Of a DNA stretch of 64,000 nt, positions 33,295 through 49,697 are shown piece after piece (the first letter of the stretch is position 1; each line of letters opens with the position of its first letter). The notes beneath the pieces were generated by a model that was not told where the DNA came from, did not search any database, and saw only the letters and a program-made list of their open reading frames with translations. Origin of the DNA: Aotearoamyces nothofagi (Eukaryota; Ascomycota; Leotiomycetes; Leotiales; Tympanidaceae); contig JADDTR010000028.1 of the NCBI GenBank assembly GCA_015345905.1, positions 124,001 to 188,000 of the forward strand, written 5' to 3'. The position numbers and the translations under genes are program-made.

Positions 33295-36200
33295 ATGTCG
33301 GCCACGTGGAGGAGGACGCTCTTTGCAGTCGTTCTGTTCACTGCCTTGGCAAATTCGACACCGACGGTCACGTTTCCGATCAACTCACAGGTCCCTCCTG
33401 TTGCCCGAGTCTTAACAGCATGGGAATATACATTCTCTGATACAACATTCACTTCAACATCGTCACTAACATACTCAATGTCTGATGCGCCATCATGGCT
33501 CAGTCTGGATGGTTCAACACGGACGCTTTCTGGCACCCCGTCCTCGAGCGATGCCGATACGGCACCTGTCGTTCAGATAACTGCAACAGATGATACTGGC
33601 TCCGTAAACTCGAGTACAACCTTGGTGGTCTCTTCAAACCCAGCGCCAACAATCGAGATACCCATTGAAGATCAACTACCATCTTTTGGATCATATTCTG
33701 CGCCAAATTCGATCCTGTTCTATCCTTCTACTGCTTTTAATATCACCTTTGATCCGGACACCTTCGGCACCGCGAGTCTAAACTACTATGCCGTTACGTT
33801 GGACAATGCACCGCTACCCGCGTGGGTAACGTTCGATGGCGACTCATTATCTTTCACAGGAACGACACCAGATGTAGGCGCTCTCATTCAGCCTCCAGAA
33901 GATTTCGGCGTACAGCTTATTGCGTCTGACGTTGTTGGATTTTCAGGCGTTGCTATTCCGTTCTATATGGTGGTGGAGAATCACAAGCTTGCATTCACTA
34001 CAGGCTTCGTCACAGTAGAGGCCACCGCTGGCACGGCTGTCGACTTCAAGGGCTTATCAGGCACTTTAGAATTTGACGGCGAGACAGCGAATAGCTCTGT
34101 TATCTCTACCGCTAACGCTACCACCCCAAGCTGGTTGTCGTTTGACTCCTCGACCTTTGCCTTGACTGGTACACCTTCAACGGACGCAGAGTCCTGCAAC
34201 GTCACGGTAACCGCAGTTGATATCTATGGAGATAGCGCAAGTGCCATAGTAAGGTTCGATCTTTCAACAAACAGCACACTCTTTACTTCTGACACGGAAT
34301 GCGGATCGTTGAATGCCACAATTGGAACCTCATTTTCGCACAATTTCAGCTCTTGCTTTGAAAATCCTTCCGATGTCAACGTATCAGCTTCGATATCTCC
34401 TACTACGACATGGCTATCCTTCGATTCTAGTACTTTGGTTTTGTCGGGCGATGTTCCGTCGAGCGCCTCACCGTCATCAATTAGCATCACTTTATCGGCA
34501 ACGTCCGAGTCAAGTGTATCAAAACGGTCCACGGATTCGCAAACATTCACTTTAAGTGTCGTATCATCATCTGCGGTTTCCTCTACTTCGAGCTCGGCGA
34601 CTAGGAGTTCTACTAAGTCTGCGACTTCAACTACCAAGGCTCTGGCATCGTCCTCATCAACAACCAAGGCTAGCGCTTCGTCAGCTGCCGCAGCTGCCGC
34701 AGCTACCAGCAAATCAGGTCTAAGTAACGGAGTGATTGCAGCAATTGTCGTCCCAATCGCGGTACTGGTAGCCGGACTTCTACTTGGATTCCTTTGCTGC
34801 AGACGGAAAAGGCGTCAGGCAAGAGATCGGTCGGGCAGCCCAGTCAAGAGTGACATTTCTGGACCAATGCACAGTCCAACTGACGCCGCTCACGCTACCA
34901 TAGGGTTGGCCATGGAAAAATCGCCACAAGTCGGCGGAAAACCATATGACCGTTCAGAGGCACCTTATATAGATATAGCATACCTATGTACAACGCGTCA
35001 TGCAGGCGGCGCGAGACGGTCTCGGACCATGTCTGGAATATCTGGACATCTGTCATATGCGCTCAGGGATTCCCGCAGCTCTGCCTTGCGAATACGTTCT
35101 TTTTCCGAAAACTGCTTGTCTAGCTACGAGAATTCGAGCTCTTGGAGATCTACACAAGATAGTGCATTCCCTACAATAAATTCCATCTCCGCCGGCCGAA
35201 TGACCCGCAACTTTTCAAGGAAAACCGGGCACAATCGTCTGACGAGGGACGAGTCTTCAGATTTCCCGATGAGAGAGAGCAACTATTCGTTCACACCCTA
35301 CGCAGCACATATGAAAAAATCAAGCATTCAGCAAACACCTGAATTTGCCTATGATGCTGAAGGTATTAGGGAGTATCGGGAGAGTCGGAGAAATAGCAAG
35401 AGGAAAACCCCGAATTACTTAGGAGGTGTTCCGAATATCCCCAGAAGGCTCAGTGGGATTGGGCACGGCTCCCGAAAATCTGCACTATCGATTCTTTCCC
35501 ACTCAGGTAGCAACCGTCGCAGCATAGGACACGGATACGGTCCGCCTGGCGACGGGCTTGTCAGCGACTCCTCCTGGATGACCATTCCGGGTGGAGAGAG
35601 TAGGGATCTTGAGAAGCCAAAGCGGACTTATAATTATCGTCCACAGAGTGCTATGAGTGCTCTAACGGAATCAACAGATGTACTATATTCTGGTGATATA
35701 GGTGACCGTAACTCAAATCGACGGCAAACTATCAGGATCGTACCCCAGACAAGCCCGCCAACTGGAGGCATGAACCGTTATTCATTCAGTAGTCAGATGA
35801 ACCGACCCACGAGTAGGCGAACTAATGGGTCATCTCCATTCTTTGCAAGCTCTTCCCGGACAGCCTCGAGGATATCTAAGAGGTCTGCCAAGACTAGATC
35901 GGAATTTCTCTACCCTGAGACTGACTCACCTGCGGTACCAAACCCAGCACAAACGAACGACAGCCTGGAAAGGTCGATTCTGAGGGAATTGAGAGGCTCG
36001 GAACGCAACTCACCGCAACGGAGATCAAAGGTTTCTCGAGATGTTCTTGGAATCAGCTATGAAGATCCTCAAAAATCCGACAGCTACGATAGCCCCCAAG
36101 AAGGGAACCGACAGTTAAGGTCATTTGTGAGCCAGTTAAGTAGTCCTAGAAGCTGGCACCGGGATAGTGTGCAGTTTAGCGACACTGATAGCCGTTTCAG

Positions 36201-36657
36201 ATCTGCAGATAATTCTCCTTCACCTCAGCATTTTGAGATCCAGGAGGATGAGCTCGCAGAACCGACCCACTATAACGAGACGAATCACGGATCTCCGCAT
36301 ACTTTTCGCGACAGCCGCGGCAATAGTATCCGATACGGTGAAGACGAATCGTCACCGGAGCTGCAAGAGGCGAAGCTTGAACGGCCAAGCTTGCTGACCC
36401 CATTCGCGAGCTATTCGGAGACCTCGAATGTGGCTACGGTAGTGCATGAGAGGATTGTACCGGGCCCTGAGAGGCGGCCCGTCAGTATGGATCATGGGCA
36501 GCATGACCTGAAGACAAAGACGAGCTTCGTTGCGAGCCAGTTTGAAGCGCTTTCGGAACTTAGCAGCGATATCAGTACGGATATGAGCAATGAAAGGAGT
36601 GACGGCGGAGAAAATGCGCAAGGCATGTATGTTGGAGACCATAAGATTTTCTTATGA
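33295..36657 (+). CDS. AXL2-like plasma-membrane glycoprotein with cadherin-like domains
   Basis: A single exon encodes 1120 residues from the ATG at 33295. This start gives a signal peptide (RRTLFAVVLFTALANS); a start at 33259 would put 12 residues before it. Residues about 20-350 form cadherin-like (CADG) domains with repeated patterns such as PSWLSLDGSTRTLSGTP, PAWVTFDGDSLSFTGTT and PSWLSFDSSTFALTGTP. A Ser/Thr/Ala-rich stalk precedes one transmembrane helix at about 480-503 (IAAIVVPIAVLVAGLLLGFL) and a basic anchor CCRRKRR. The 600-residue cytosolic tail is Ser/Arg-rich. This is the layout of Axl2/Bud10, which marks axial bud sites in yeast and acts with septins in filamentous fungi. Role here is by analogy. 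Confidence 0.87.
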   Translation: MSATWRRTLFAVVLFTALANSTPTVTFPINSQVPPVARVLTAWEYTFSDTTFTSTSSLTYSMSDAPSWLSLDGSTRTLSGTPSSSDADTAPVVQITATDDTGSVNSSTTLVVSSNPAPTIEIPIEDQLPSFGSYSAPNSILFYPSTAFNITFDPDTFGTASLNYYAVTLDNAPLPAWVTFDGDSLSFTGTTPDVGALIQPPEDFGVQLIASDVVGFSGVAIPFYMVVENHKLAFTTGFVTVEATAGTAVDFKGLSGTLEFDGETANSSVISTANATTPSWLSFDSSTFALTGTPSTDAESCNVTVTAVDIYGDSASAIVRFDLSTNSTLFTSDTECGSLNATIGTSFSHNFSSCFENPSDVNVSASISPTTTWLSFDSSTLVLSGDVPSSASPSSISITLSATSESSVSKRSTDSQTFTLSVVSSSAVSSTSSSATRSSTKSATSTTKALASSSSTTKASASSAAAAAAATSKSGLSNGVIAAIVVPIAVLVAGLLLGFLCCRRKRRQARDRSGSPVKSDISGPMHSPTDAAHATIGLAMEKSPQVGGKPYDRSEAPYIDIAYLCTTRHAGGARRSRTMSGISGHLSYALRDSRSSALRIRSFSENCLSSYENSSSWRSTQDSAFPTINSISAGRMTRNFSRKTGHNRLTRDESSDFPMRESNYSFTPYAAHMKKSSIQQTPEFAYDAEGIREYRESRRNSKRKTPNYLGGVPNIPRRLSGIGHGSRKSALSILSHSGSNRRSIGHGYGPPGDGLVSDSSWMTIPGGESRDLEKPKRTYNYRPQSAMSALTESTDVLYSGDIGDRNSNRRQTIRIVPQTSPPTGGMNRYSFSSQMNRPTSRRTNGSSPFFASSSRTASRISKRSAKTRSEFLYPETDSPAVPNPAQTNDSLERSILRELRGSERNSPQRRSKVSRDVLGISYEDPQKSDSYDSPQEGNRQLRSFVSQLSSPRSWHRDSVQFSDTDSRFRSADNSPSPQHFEIQEDELAEPTHYNETNHGSPHTFRDSRGNSIRYGEDESSPELQEAKLERPSLLTPFASYSETSNVATVVHERIVPGPERRPVSMDHGQHDLKTKTSFVASQFEALSELSSDISTDMSNERSDGGENAQGMYVGDHKIFL

Positions 36658-38080
36658 GTTCAAGGGGAAGCTGTAATTAGCAAGGAGGGTTTGGAAGAGT
36701 GCATTTTTGAAAGCGAATATCATAATTGAGCGAGATACCACAATTTATATATATAGGCTTCAATCAATGATGGTTTAAGATATTCTTCTCGTGTATGAGC
36801 TTTAGCATCTCCTTGTCTGAAGCATCCTTGCAGTCTCAGGTCTGGTAGCTATTTAAGCAGGAATGCAAGATAAGGTGTGCCAGTTAGTGATCAATGCGGA
36901 GAATCTGATCCTGCCGGCCCGTTCGGACGAGTGCTCTTTGATAGCGCGAGTACAGGACAGTACAATCTGTATTGCATTAGAATTGGTGATGGCTCAGTAT
37001 CCTCGTATGCATGGCGTACTCGGTCTCGAGTGTGACACTTCTGATCGAGGCACCCGATAGCTTGCTCTTGCTCCTCTATAACGAAGAACATCGATATCAA
37101 AGCTCCGGAGCCGGAAGAGATGCGCGAAGCTCACGATAATGTCTCCAGCCCCCGCAGGCCCGCACGGTCTCAACGCCGATCCCTGCCAGCCGTGAGGACC
37201 GGCTGCTGAGAGGGCCCTATGCATTTGCGTCACGACGAGAGTATAGAGAGTGCGGTTCGCACTGCCCGCCTGCCACTGTTGATGGAGGACGGCGGCAGTC
37301 AGCCGTGCCACCGCACGCCGCACGCCGCACGCCGCACGCTGCCCACCGCCAGAAATCAGGGTCCTTTGGCTAACGCAGAGAAACCCGAGACGGTGCTCCC
37401 TGGCCGGCGCGCACTGGCTGGCACGCACGGCTGAAAGCGGCCCTCGCAGCCTATCAAGAAGCGACAGCAACGTCGGCGAACCCCACATTCACGGCCACGG
37501 CATCGCCGCCAGAGAGGGCTCGAGAGGGCTCAGCAGTGCTGCGTGCCCCGGCCATTGAGGTTGCCACGCCTCTTGGCCGGCGAGAAGAATCCCCAGGGGA
37601 GGAGTTCCCTGCGTGTGCAGCGCCTGTACAGCGCCTGTACAAGAGCAGCCGGGCCAGCGTCCAGCAAGAGCAGCCGCGGAATCCCTTCGACACCGCATCG
37701 TCCATTTCCATTCTCCACATCGGCTCCGTGTGGCCTGACGCGCAGCACCCGCGCCAGGCAGAACTTTTGGTTGGCGAGACTCAATTTGCTCTTCTGGACA
37801 GCGGGCTATCGTCATATTGCCTCCTCTGCCAATCTCACCTTCACGCATGATCACGCGTGTCCCCACGAAAACTTCTCCCAACGCCCACGACTAGACAAAC
37901 AGGCCTGCCTCTCCTTATGCAGAGTGCCAGATAGTTCTACCTTCCCACATCGATCCCTCTTCCCGGCGCACACGACCCCGCACTGCGATCTTCGCGCGCC
38001 CTGTCCCACATCCGGAAGTGAAAATTAGATCTGAAGTCCCTGCCACTCTGTGATAGCCGTTACCCGGGTCTATTTGCAAG
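36658..38080. other. intergenic region with a third GC-rich island
   Basis: An AT-rich 3' flank to about 36860, then GC-rich DNA to about 37990, with CCGCACG copies at 37311-37338 and single TACAG-type motifs. Frames on both strands are open by base composition only. The final 90 bp are the leader of the PP2C gene. Confidence 0.45.
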
Positions 38081-39947
38081 ATGGGCCAGACTCTTTCGGA
38101 GCCGGTCGTCGAGAAGGTGTGTACTGTCTTGCTGCGTTGTCCGCGCTCACTCGAAGCTCTTTGAGCCTGTGCTTGCAGAAGATAGCAGGCGTCCTCAGAT
38201 GTCAAAAAAAACTGCAGTAACCTCTATCAAGGTGCTTTATAGCGGGGCCTCTCTGATACAGATGCCTCTGTCCGAGCGGAGACTGCTTTGCACGCCTGCA
38301 ATTGCGGCGTGTTGCTTTGCATGTTGCGTCGTCGTGGACCGAAGTCACTCAATACTAACATGCGTTTCTCTGTAGACCTCCTCCAACGGCGGCGATGAGA
38401 GACTGATCTATGGCGTTTCTGCTATGCAAGGATGGCGTATTAGCATGGAGGATGCCCATGCTACGATCCTCGACCTACAAGCGGATGATGGCAAGGACAA
38501 CAAGCCGGCTGGTATCGACAGTAGGCTATCGTTCTTTGGTGTTTATGATGGTCATGGAGGGGAGAAGGTCGCGCTCTTTGCTGGCGAGAACATCCACCAG
38601 ATAATTGCGAAGCAAGAAGCATTCAAGAATGGCGACCTTGAGCAGGCTCTAAAGGACGGGTTTTTGGCCACTGACCGAGCAATTCTCAACGGTTCGCATA
38701 ATCTTCCTGGGCGTAAAGGCTCGGTGCTGACTGGAGCCATCTAGACCCACGGTACGAAGAAGAAGTTTCGGGATGCACTGCTTCGGTTGGCATAATCTCG
38801 TCGAAGAAGATCTACGTCGTATGTCTATATTTAACTCCTGTTACGAGCATCACTGATCAGTGTAGGGCAACGCGGGAGATTCCAGATCTGTTCTCGGTGT
38901 AAAGGGACGAGCAAAACCGCTATCATTCGATCACAAACCCCAGAACGAGGGTACGTACAGTTGATGCACCAGGATCGAGGGTTCCTAAACTAATTTTCTA
39001 CAACAGGCGAGAAAGCTCGTATTGTCGCAGCGGGTGGCTTTGTCGACTTCGGCAGAGTCAATGGAAACCTTGCTCTCTCAAGAGCTATTGGTGATTTTGA
39101 ATTTAAGAAATCTGCTGAGCTATCTCCTGAGCAACAAATCGTCACCGCCTACCCTGATGTTATCGTCCATGACATCTCCGACGATGATGAATTCCTAGTG
39201 ATTGCATGTGATGGTAAGTCTTGTTCAATTTTAGAGTTCCGTGAAAGAGGCTTTCGGGCTAGAGCTAATCCTTCCATCAGGTATCTGGGATTGCCAATCA
39301 TCGCAGGCCGTTGTCGAGTTCGTAAGACGCGGAATTGCAGAAAAACAGGACCTGAGCAAGATTTGTGAAAACATGATGGATAACTGTCTCGCTTCTAACT
39401 CGGAGACTGGAGGAGTTGGCTGTGACAACATGACCATGGTCATTATTGGACTTCTAGGTGGTAAGACCAAGGAGCAATGGTACGAGCAAATTGCGCAGCG
39501 AGTCGCAAACGGTGATGGCCCATGTGCACCACCAGAGTATGGTAAGCAACCCCCTCCATCTAGTAGAATCGCCGATACTGACAATGACTAGCTGAATTCC
39601 GCGGCCCTGGAGTCCACCACAACTTTGATGATAGTGATAGTGGTTATGATATGGATATGGATCAGCGATCAAGGGGATTGCCAGGTAGAAAATCAGGTCG
39701 GATCATCCTCCTTCGAGATGGAAGCGAAGTTCTGACAGGCTCTGAAGATACAGAGATGTTTGACAATGAAGAAGACGAGGACCTCGCCAGTCAAGCCAGC
39801 AAGGGCGACTCATCCGACAGCTCAAGTGCGCCACTGAAATCCGATGCCCTCCCAGAGAAGCTCGCGGTCCCCGCCAAGGCCGATTCCACGGTCGCCGATC
39901 AAACTCGCCCGCCTACATCTGATTCAAAGCCGTCAAAGTCAGACTAA
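38081..39947 (+). CDS. PP2C-type Ser/Thr protein phosphatase (Ptc2/Ptc3-like)
   Basis: Seven exons (38081-38116, 38376-38691, 38745-38818, 38866-38950, 39007-39213, 39281-39541, 39592-39947) join to 444 residues. The start [12 protein letters not shown], with Gly2, suggests N-myristoylation, as in Ptc2-type enzymes. Catalytic metal-binding motifs follow in order: [54 protein letters not shown] and [10 protein letters not shown]. The tail is acidic and Ser-rich. These Mg/Mn-dependent phosphatases act on stress MAP kinases such as Hog1 and on checkpoint kinases in yeast; targets here are inferred. The first intron is 259 nt, long for this window, and the third exon is entered after a non-standard GTTCGC donor at 38692. 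Confidence 0.92.
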
Positions 39948-40871
39948 TGACTGAATGTTTTCAATACCTCTTCCGAAAGTGCTTTACGTATAAGTAGGGG
40001 AACGTGATCAGAGATGGCGATGGTTATTAACTGGAGGCTCCTTGTTAGAAGAGAAGATGGTCTAGTATAGGGCCTGATTCTTGATTAGAGGGCTTATGAA
40101 CGAGAGAGACTTATGAAGCGGCCGGTCAATGCATTGCTTTTCTATTTACGAGCTGTCCGTGTGGCTGAAGGACGAGGCTGTGGACTAGACGGAACCCCTG
40201 TGTATCCCTCTGTACTTCTTCCTAAGCGCGTGTCCTGCTCTTACCTGACAGATTTTTTTCTTTCCAATCCGTCATATTACAGCGAGTTTGTTCTTAAGGG
40301 TCATTCTGCATTTCACATCTCTCACAGGTTTCTTAGACTAAGACCTGTCGATGCATTGTATTCTGAGGGCCTTCTACGATACCTGGCACTAATGGAAACA
40401 TATACCTAAAAATAAATGATATTAGGGATAGTGATGGAACACGATGAACATAACATTACCACTTTAGAATGACGTCCGCGCGTGCGATCCAAGGTCTTGG
40501 GTTGCGGCACGGAATAGTGACGAAACCGTGCGCTTCGCCAAATCTTGAATTTGGGTTGCCGAGATCGCGTCCGAATATGTAGTTTCAAGAAGGTACTATG
40601 GAGCTCCAACTTTAAATGACGATGAGCGCCAATCGCCCATTCGTATTATCCCTACCCCGACAAATTAACGTGCTTCCTATTTTGATCTCCGCAAAAGTTC
40701 GAAAACTACCTCACGAATCTACCTTTCTACTATAATCTGTAAGCTTCATCCCATACTTCCCTAGCTTCCGAGTGAGCTCGCGGAGTCTACCAATTATCGA
40801 TACGATTGACTGAGCACAGTGCTCCCTTGGTCAGTCAACCCACGAAATCCACACCTCTTCAATTTGATCCA
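39948..40871. other. intergenic region before the cytidylyltransferase gene
   Basis: 3' flank of the PP2C gene and leader of the cytidylyltransferase. Frames at 40113-40409 (+) and 40406-40609 (-) have no domain content. Nothing else is seen. Confidence 0.4.
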
Positions 40872-42430
<1,559 letters not shown>

Positions 42431-43474
42431 GTGGGTACAAGTGAAAATACCCTTTCGAGGTGGACAAAACGTGCAAAACCGAAAAGCCTCTGTTTCTAGC
42501 GATAGCGATTTTATTCGAAGTAGATACTTTCACGTACAGATTTTTAAACCCTTGCATTTGTTCCCACATCAAATTTATGCCGTGATGTTATTGTTGAGGG
42601 TGAGGTTTCCCTCTGACTCCAAGTTCCAAGTATGTAATGCTGTTCTTCATATAACCATTCTCTTGGCCACTTGAGATGCTACAAATGCCGCTCTAACAGC
42701 TATGCCTATCCTATCCCATCCTATCCACACCTCCTCCACCCCGTTTCTTGCAGCCTACAGACCATCCCAAAGAAGCTCTTGCGGAATCTATCCGAGACGT
42801 CCATCAGACGAGCCCGGCTGCCAACGTCCCAGGAAGCGGTTCGCATCTTTGGGCCCCTTTATACTACCAACGCCACGCATCCTATCTTTGGTCCCGAGGC
42901 CCCGGAGATGGTACGGCACGTCTATTATTCGGCTATCGCCGACGACACAGGGAGATGATACGGCCCCGTTTTGCTCGGGGTGGCGGCTGGCCTCGAGATA
43001 CGACGCTGACACCGAAAAACAGAAGCATGATCGATAAAGCAAAGAGTTCAATAAGAGGGCTTTGTATTCTATTGACTACCTGCTCGAGCTCACGATTGTA
43101 AGAAACTTGGCTGCGCTGCACATATGGCTGCGCTGCACATACTACAGCAATCTGGACCTCATCACTCGCCATCATTGGAAAACTAGCGAGGCAGCACCGA
43201 TTGGTTAAATGGTATAAGAATGGAATTTAAAAGAGAAATTGTTATTCTCGAAAATGGTTAAACGCCTGTGAACGTATGTCATAAGACCTTGATGGCATAA
43301 GTACAGCAATGTGCGCCATTTTAACTATTTACGGATTGTGATGAGAACTGCTCCGGCAATATCACGACCAGTCAAACTAGTCGTATTCGCGCCATACCCA
43401 TGAAAAGCAAAAGCTTTCCAAAAACTAAACTTCGAGTAACACCGCAATGCATAAGGAAGCCCCACAACATATAA
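42431..43474. other. intergenic region with a 17-bp tandem duplication
   Basis: Convergent 3' regions of pct1 and the HECT ligase. GGCTGCGCTGCACATA(T/C) is duplicated head to tail at 43109-43142. CTATCC pentamer/hexamer runs lie at 42702-42726. Several overlapping frames at 42650-43175 on both strands lack domains. Confidence 0.45.
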
Positions 43475-46229
<2,755 letters not shown>

Positions 46230-46946
46230 AATTTTGAACAGGCAGAGAGTCTTACAACGCTCTGTTCACAATGATATTGTTCGAAGGATCAGCGTAACCT
46301 CTAGGTTTCTACGTGCACTCGTGTGAGATATAGCGTCACTCGTTAGGACTGAGGCTGTGCAAGAATAGCCACAATCTCCAAACACAGCAAGAGAGATAGA
46401 GATAGGTTAGTTAGGCTCGGAAGGGTACATCACTGTTGCCAGTAGATGTAGATGTTATGTTGATGGCATCAATGGGGATGTGAATGAATGAGGTCAGTGG
46501 TTTTCCCTGTCATGGCGCCAAATAGAGCGATACGGTTTCGCTGCCCGCTTAGCGCCCGCGCGGCAAGGGAATCGACCGCGATATGAGCTTTTGTAAGATT
46601 TTTGAGTGTAATATGTCAACAAAGGTCTCAATCTTCGACCTATGGATAGATAGAGGCATTGGAGCTTTTGAATTGCGCATCAATACTTACAGATTGCCAA
46701 GTAATCTTTTCGAGACCTAATCAGCATTGCGCATGTGCTTATAGTAAAATGGCAATTCGAACATGTAGAGCTTTGTAGATCGCGTGACAATGATCCCATG
46801 TATTTATTTAAAGTCTCCAATTGAATGGTATTATATCAAATCCCGTTTCCCAGACCCGCATTGCTTTTGTGCATGGCATTAATCACCGCAATGTGCCACC
46901 ATCCCCTATCATACACTTTCCAAATATGCGAATGATTCTACCTCAT
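46230..46946. promoter_or_regulatory. upstream region of the HECT ligase
   Basis: 717 bp between the hulA start and the pab2 stop, both on the minus strand. It should hold the hulA promoter and pab2 3' region. I see no particular motif. Confidence 0.35.
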
Positions 46947-47727
<781 letters not shown>

Positions 47728-48562
47728 ATTTTCACTATCGTCTCGAAACTGATGGACGTAAGGCTTGAGTATAGTATGTATATGTTGTTGAATCACGATA
47801 CCTATCTCTGAAGGACATTAGTGAAGTTTTAGTAGTCGTATACTAAACAGCGACACAGATAGAAGAAGAGCTGGCGTGGAATAGGGAACAGATGATCACG
47901 ACTTAGGAGAACATTCAACGATGCAAGCATAATTGCAGATCTAGCAGCAATCGTTGAATATCATCAAAGGGGTGTTTGACGTACCTAAATTTCCCTTCTG
48001 TGAAGATTCAAGGTAAGTTGAAAGAGACGAGAGTTGATCAATACCCACCCACAAGGCTGTTACACGCAGTTCATAGACAAAGGATTTAAGCTCATCGCTT
48101 AGACCACTAGCGTCGCAAGGCTCCGGTACATATGTAAGGTAAGTAAGTACCTTGGTGCCAAAAGCCCTGCTGACAACGAGGCTCAAGAGATTCAAGACTT
48201 TTTAGTTTGGGGTCTATCTTATTGTCAATTTCGATTGTTGTCAGCGACCTGAAATCACGGACTCTTTCTGTAAAGTTCAGACAGCAATAAACCTAGCATG
48301 TACTTCCTCTCGGTTGGCGTGACGCACGACAGGCCTTGAGCAAGCATACGCAAGCTACCCCCCTCCTGTTCATTAGCAAGCACCTCAGGGTTGGTGCATC
48401 GACATTTCTTATATCATGGCCCCCGCAGACCCAGTGCTTAGCCAGACCGCATACACGGGGCATACAGTATTATCTTTGAAACACCTATTATAAGCACCAA
48501 ACACTTACAAAGACACCTCAGCATAATATAGATCGCACCAATATTCCCAGATAAGGCCTGAT
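47728..48562. promoter_or_regulatory. divergent upstream region of pab2 and the proton channel
   Basis: 835 bp between divergent starts. The minus-strand frame at 47941-48195 has no recognisable content. No repeats were noted. Confidence 0.35.
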
Positions 48563-49295
48563 ATGGCCGAGCCGAACTCTGAGGAGGGCAGCTCCTCTCA
48601 ACCGCTTCTCAACCCGCAAAATGATGGCCCTACCATGTTCGCTGCTGGAAGTACACGCGATGCTGTCGATGGTAATAATAACCCGAATGCCTTCAAGCGA
48701 CATTACAATAGGCACCGGCAATGGGTCCAGACCTTCCTCGCATCACGCACACAGCACTTCTGTGTGCTGGGCCTCGTCGCCTTTGATCTTCTTGGAATAT
48801 TCGCTGATATATTCATAAATTTATATGAATGTGAGGAAGGCTCGCCAAGTCCTAAATTGGAGAAAGTCAGAAATGGCCTAGGCATAATGGGATTGGTATT
48901 CAGTTGTCTCTTCATGCTTGAATTGATCATGAGCGTTTGGGCATTCGGATGGAGGTAAGCGTAATACGACCTGTAGAATTGATATACAACACTTGTTAAT
49001 CTTCGGGAACAGATATTTCTCGTCCTACTTCCACATCTTCGACTCGGCGGTCATTATCGCCGGCTTTATAGTCGACGTGCTATTGCACGGCGTCCTCGAA
49101 GAAGTTGCCTCGCTGGTCGTCATCCTCCGCCTCTGGCGTTTCTTCAAAATCATTGAAGAGTTCAGCGTTGGCGCCCAAGAGCAGATGGAGGGCCTGGAAC
49201 TTCGGATAGAGCAGTTGGAATTGGAAAACCGGGACTTGAAGAAGGCCCTTAACAAGAGTAAGGGTGTAGACGAGGAAGCCGAAATTGGCTCATAG
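48563..49295 (+). CDS. voltage-gated proton channel (Hv1 family)
   Basis: Two exons (48563-48954 and 49013-49295) give 224 residues. Four helices form a voltage-sensor domain without a pore domain. S1 carries Asp75 in VAFDLLGIF, equivalent to the selectivity aspartate (Asp112) of human Hv1, and Asp82 at the Glu119 position. S3 has Asp141 in HIFDSAVII. S4 reads ILRLWRFFKIIEE, with Arg170, Arg173 and Lys176 as gating charges. A C-terminal coiled coil (QMEGLELRIEQLELENRDLK) would allow dimerisation. Hv1 channels move protons out of the cytosol on depolarisation, and functional fungal members are known. The third charge is Lys instead of the usual Arg. His156 lies between S3 and S4, where zinc-binding His193 lies in human Hv1. 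Confidence 0.93.
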
Positions 49296-49697
49296 GCGTA
49301 AGTTATATTGCTTCGAATGCCATCATTGGTTATCATCATTGATATAATCAATGATGGCTAAGTGTGGAACCTGGAGCATCATGTTTTGATTGTCACTCTG
49401 TATACCATATAGCTCAAGTTTTCTCGACGTATACAACTATTTGATTATCACATATCAACGATCAGCCACTAAACATAGTATTGGCAAGTATAATGTGTTG
49501 CCTCTAGAAAGCTGTTTGATCTATCACACAGCGAATCTAATACAGAGAAGAGTGTTCTAAGCGCTCAATATCATATGCTAGAACGAAACGGCGCCAATGG
49601 GTGGGATTTCCAACATAATGTAGCATACAACGCCCGCCAATTTATCAAAGGGGCAGGTAGCCTTTCAAAACAACGTTCAGTCATAATAAACTCACTG
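49296..49697. other. convergent spacer between the proton channel and ahc1-like genes
   Basis: 402 bp of AT-rich sequence between two stop codons. Nothing further is seen. Confidence 0.4.

Noticed and set aside
40113-40409. 98-codon plus-strand frame after the PP2C gene
   Set aside because: No domain, no splice context and no conservation that I recognise.
42671-43101. Three overlapping plus-strand frames
   Set aside because: Overlap in all frames with no family signal; consistent with noncoding DNA between convergent genes.
43175-43260. Possible tRNA (GGTTAAATGGT resembles an A box)
   Set aside because: No matching B box at the right distance and no cloverleaf pairing could be formed by eye.
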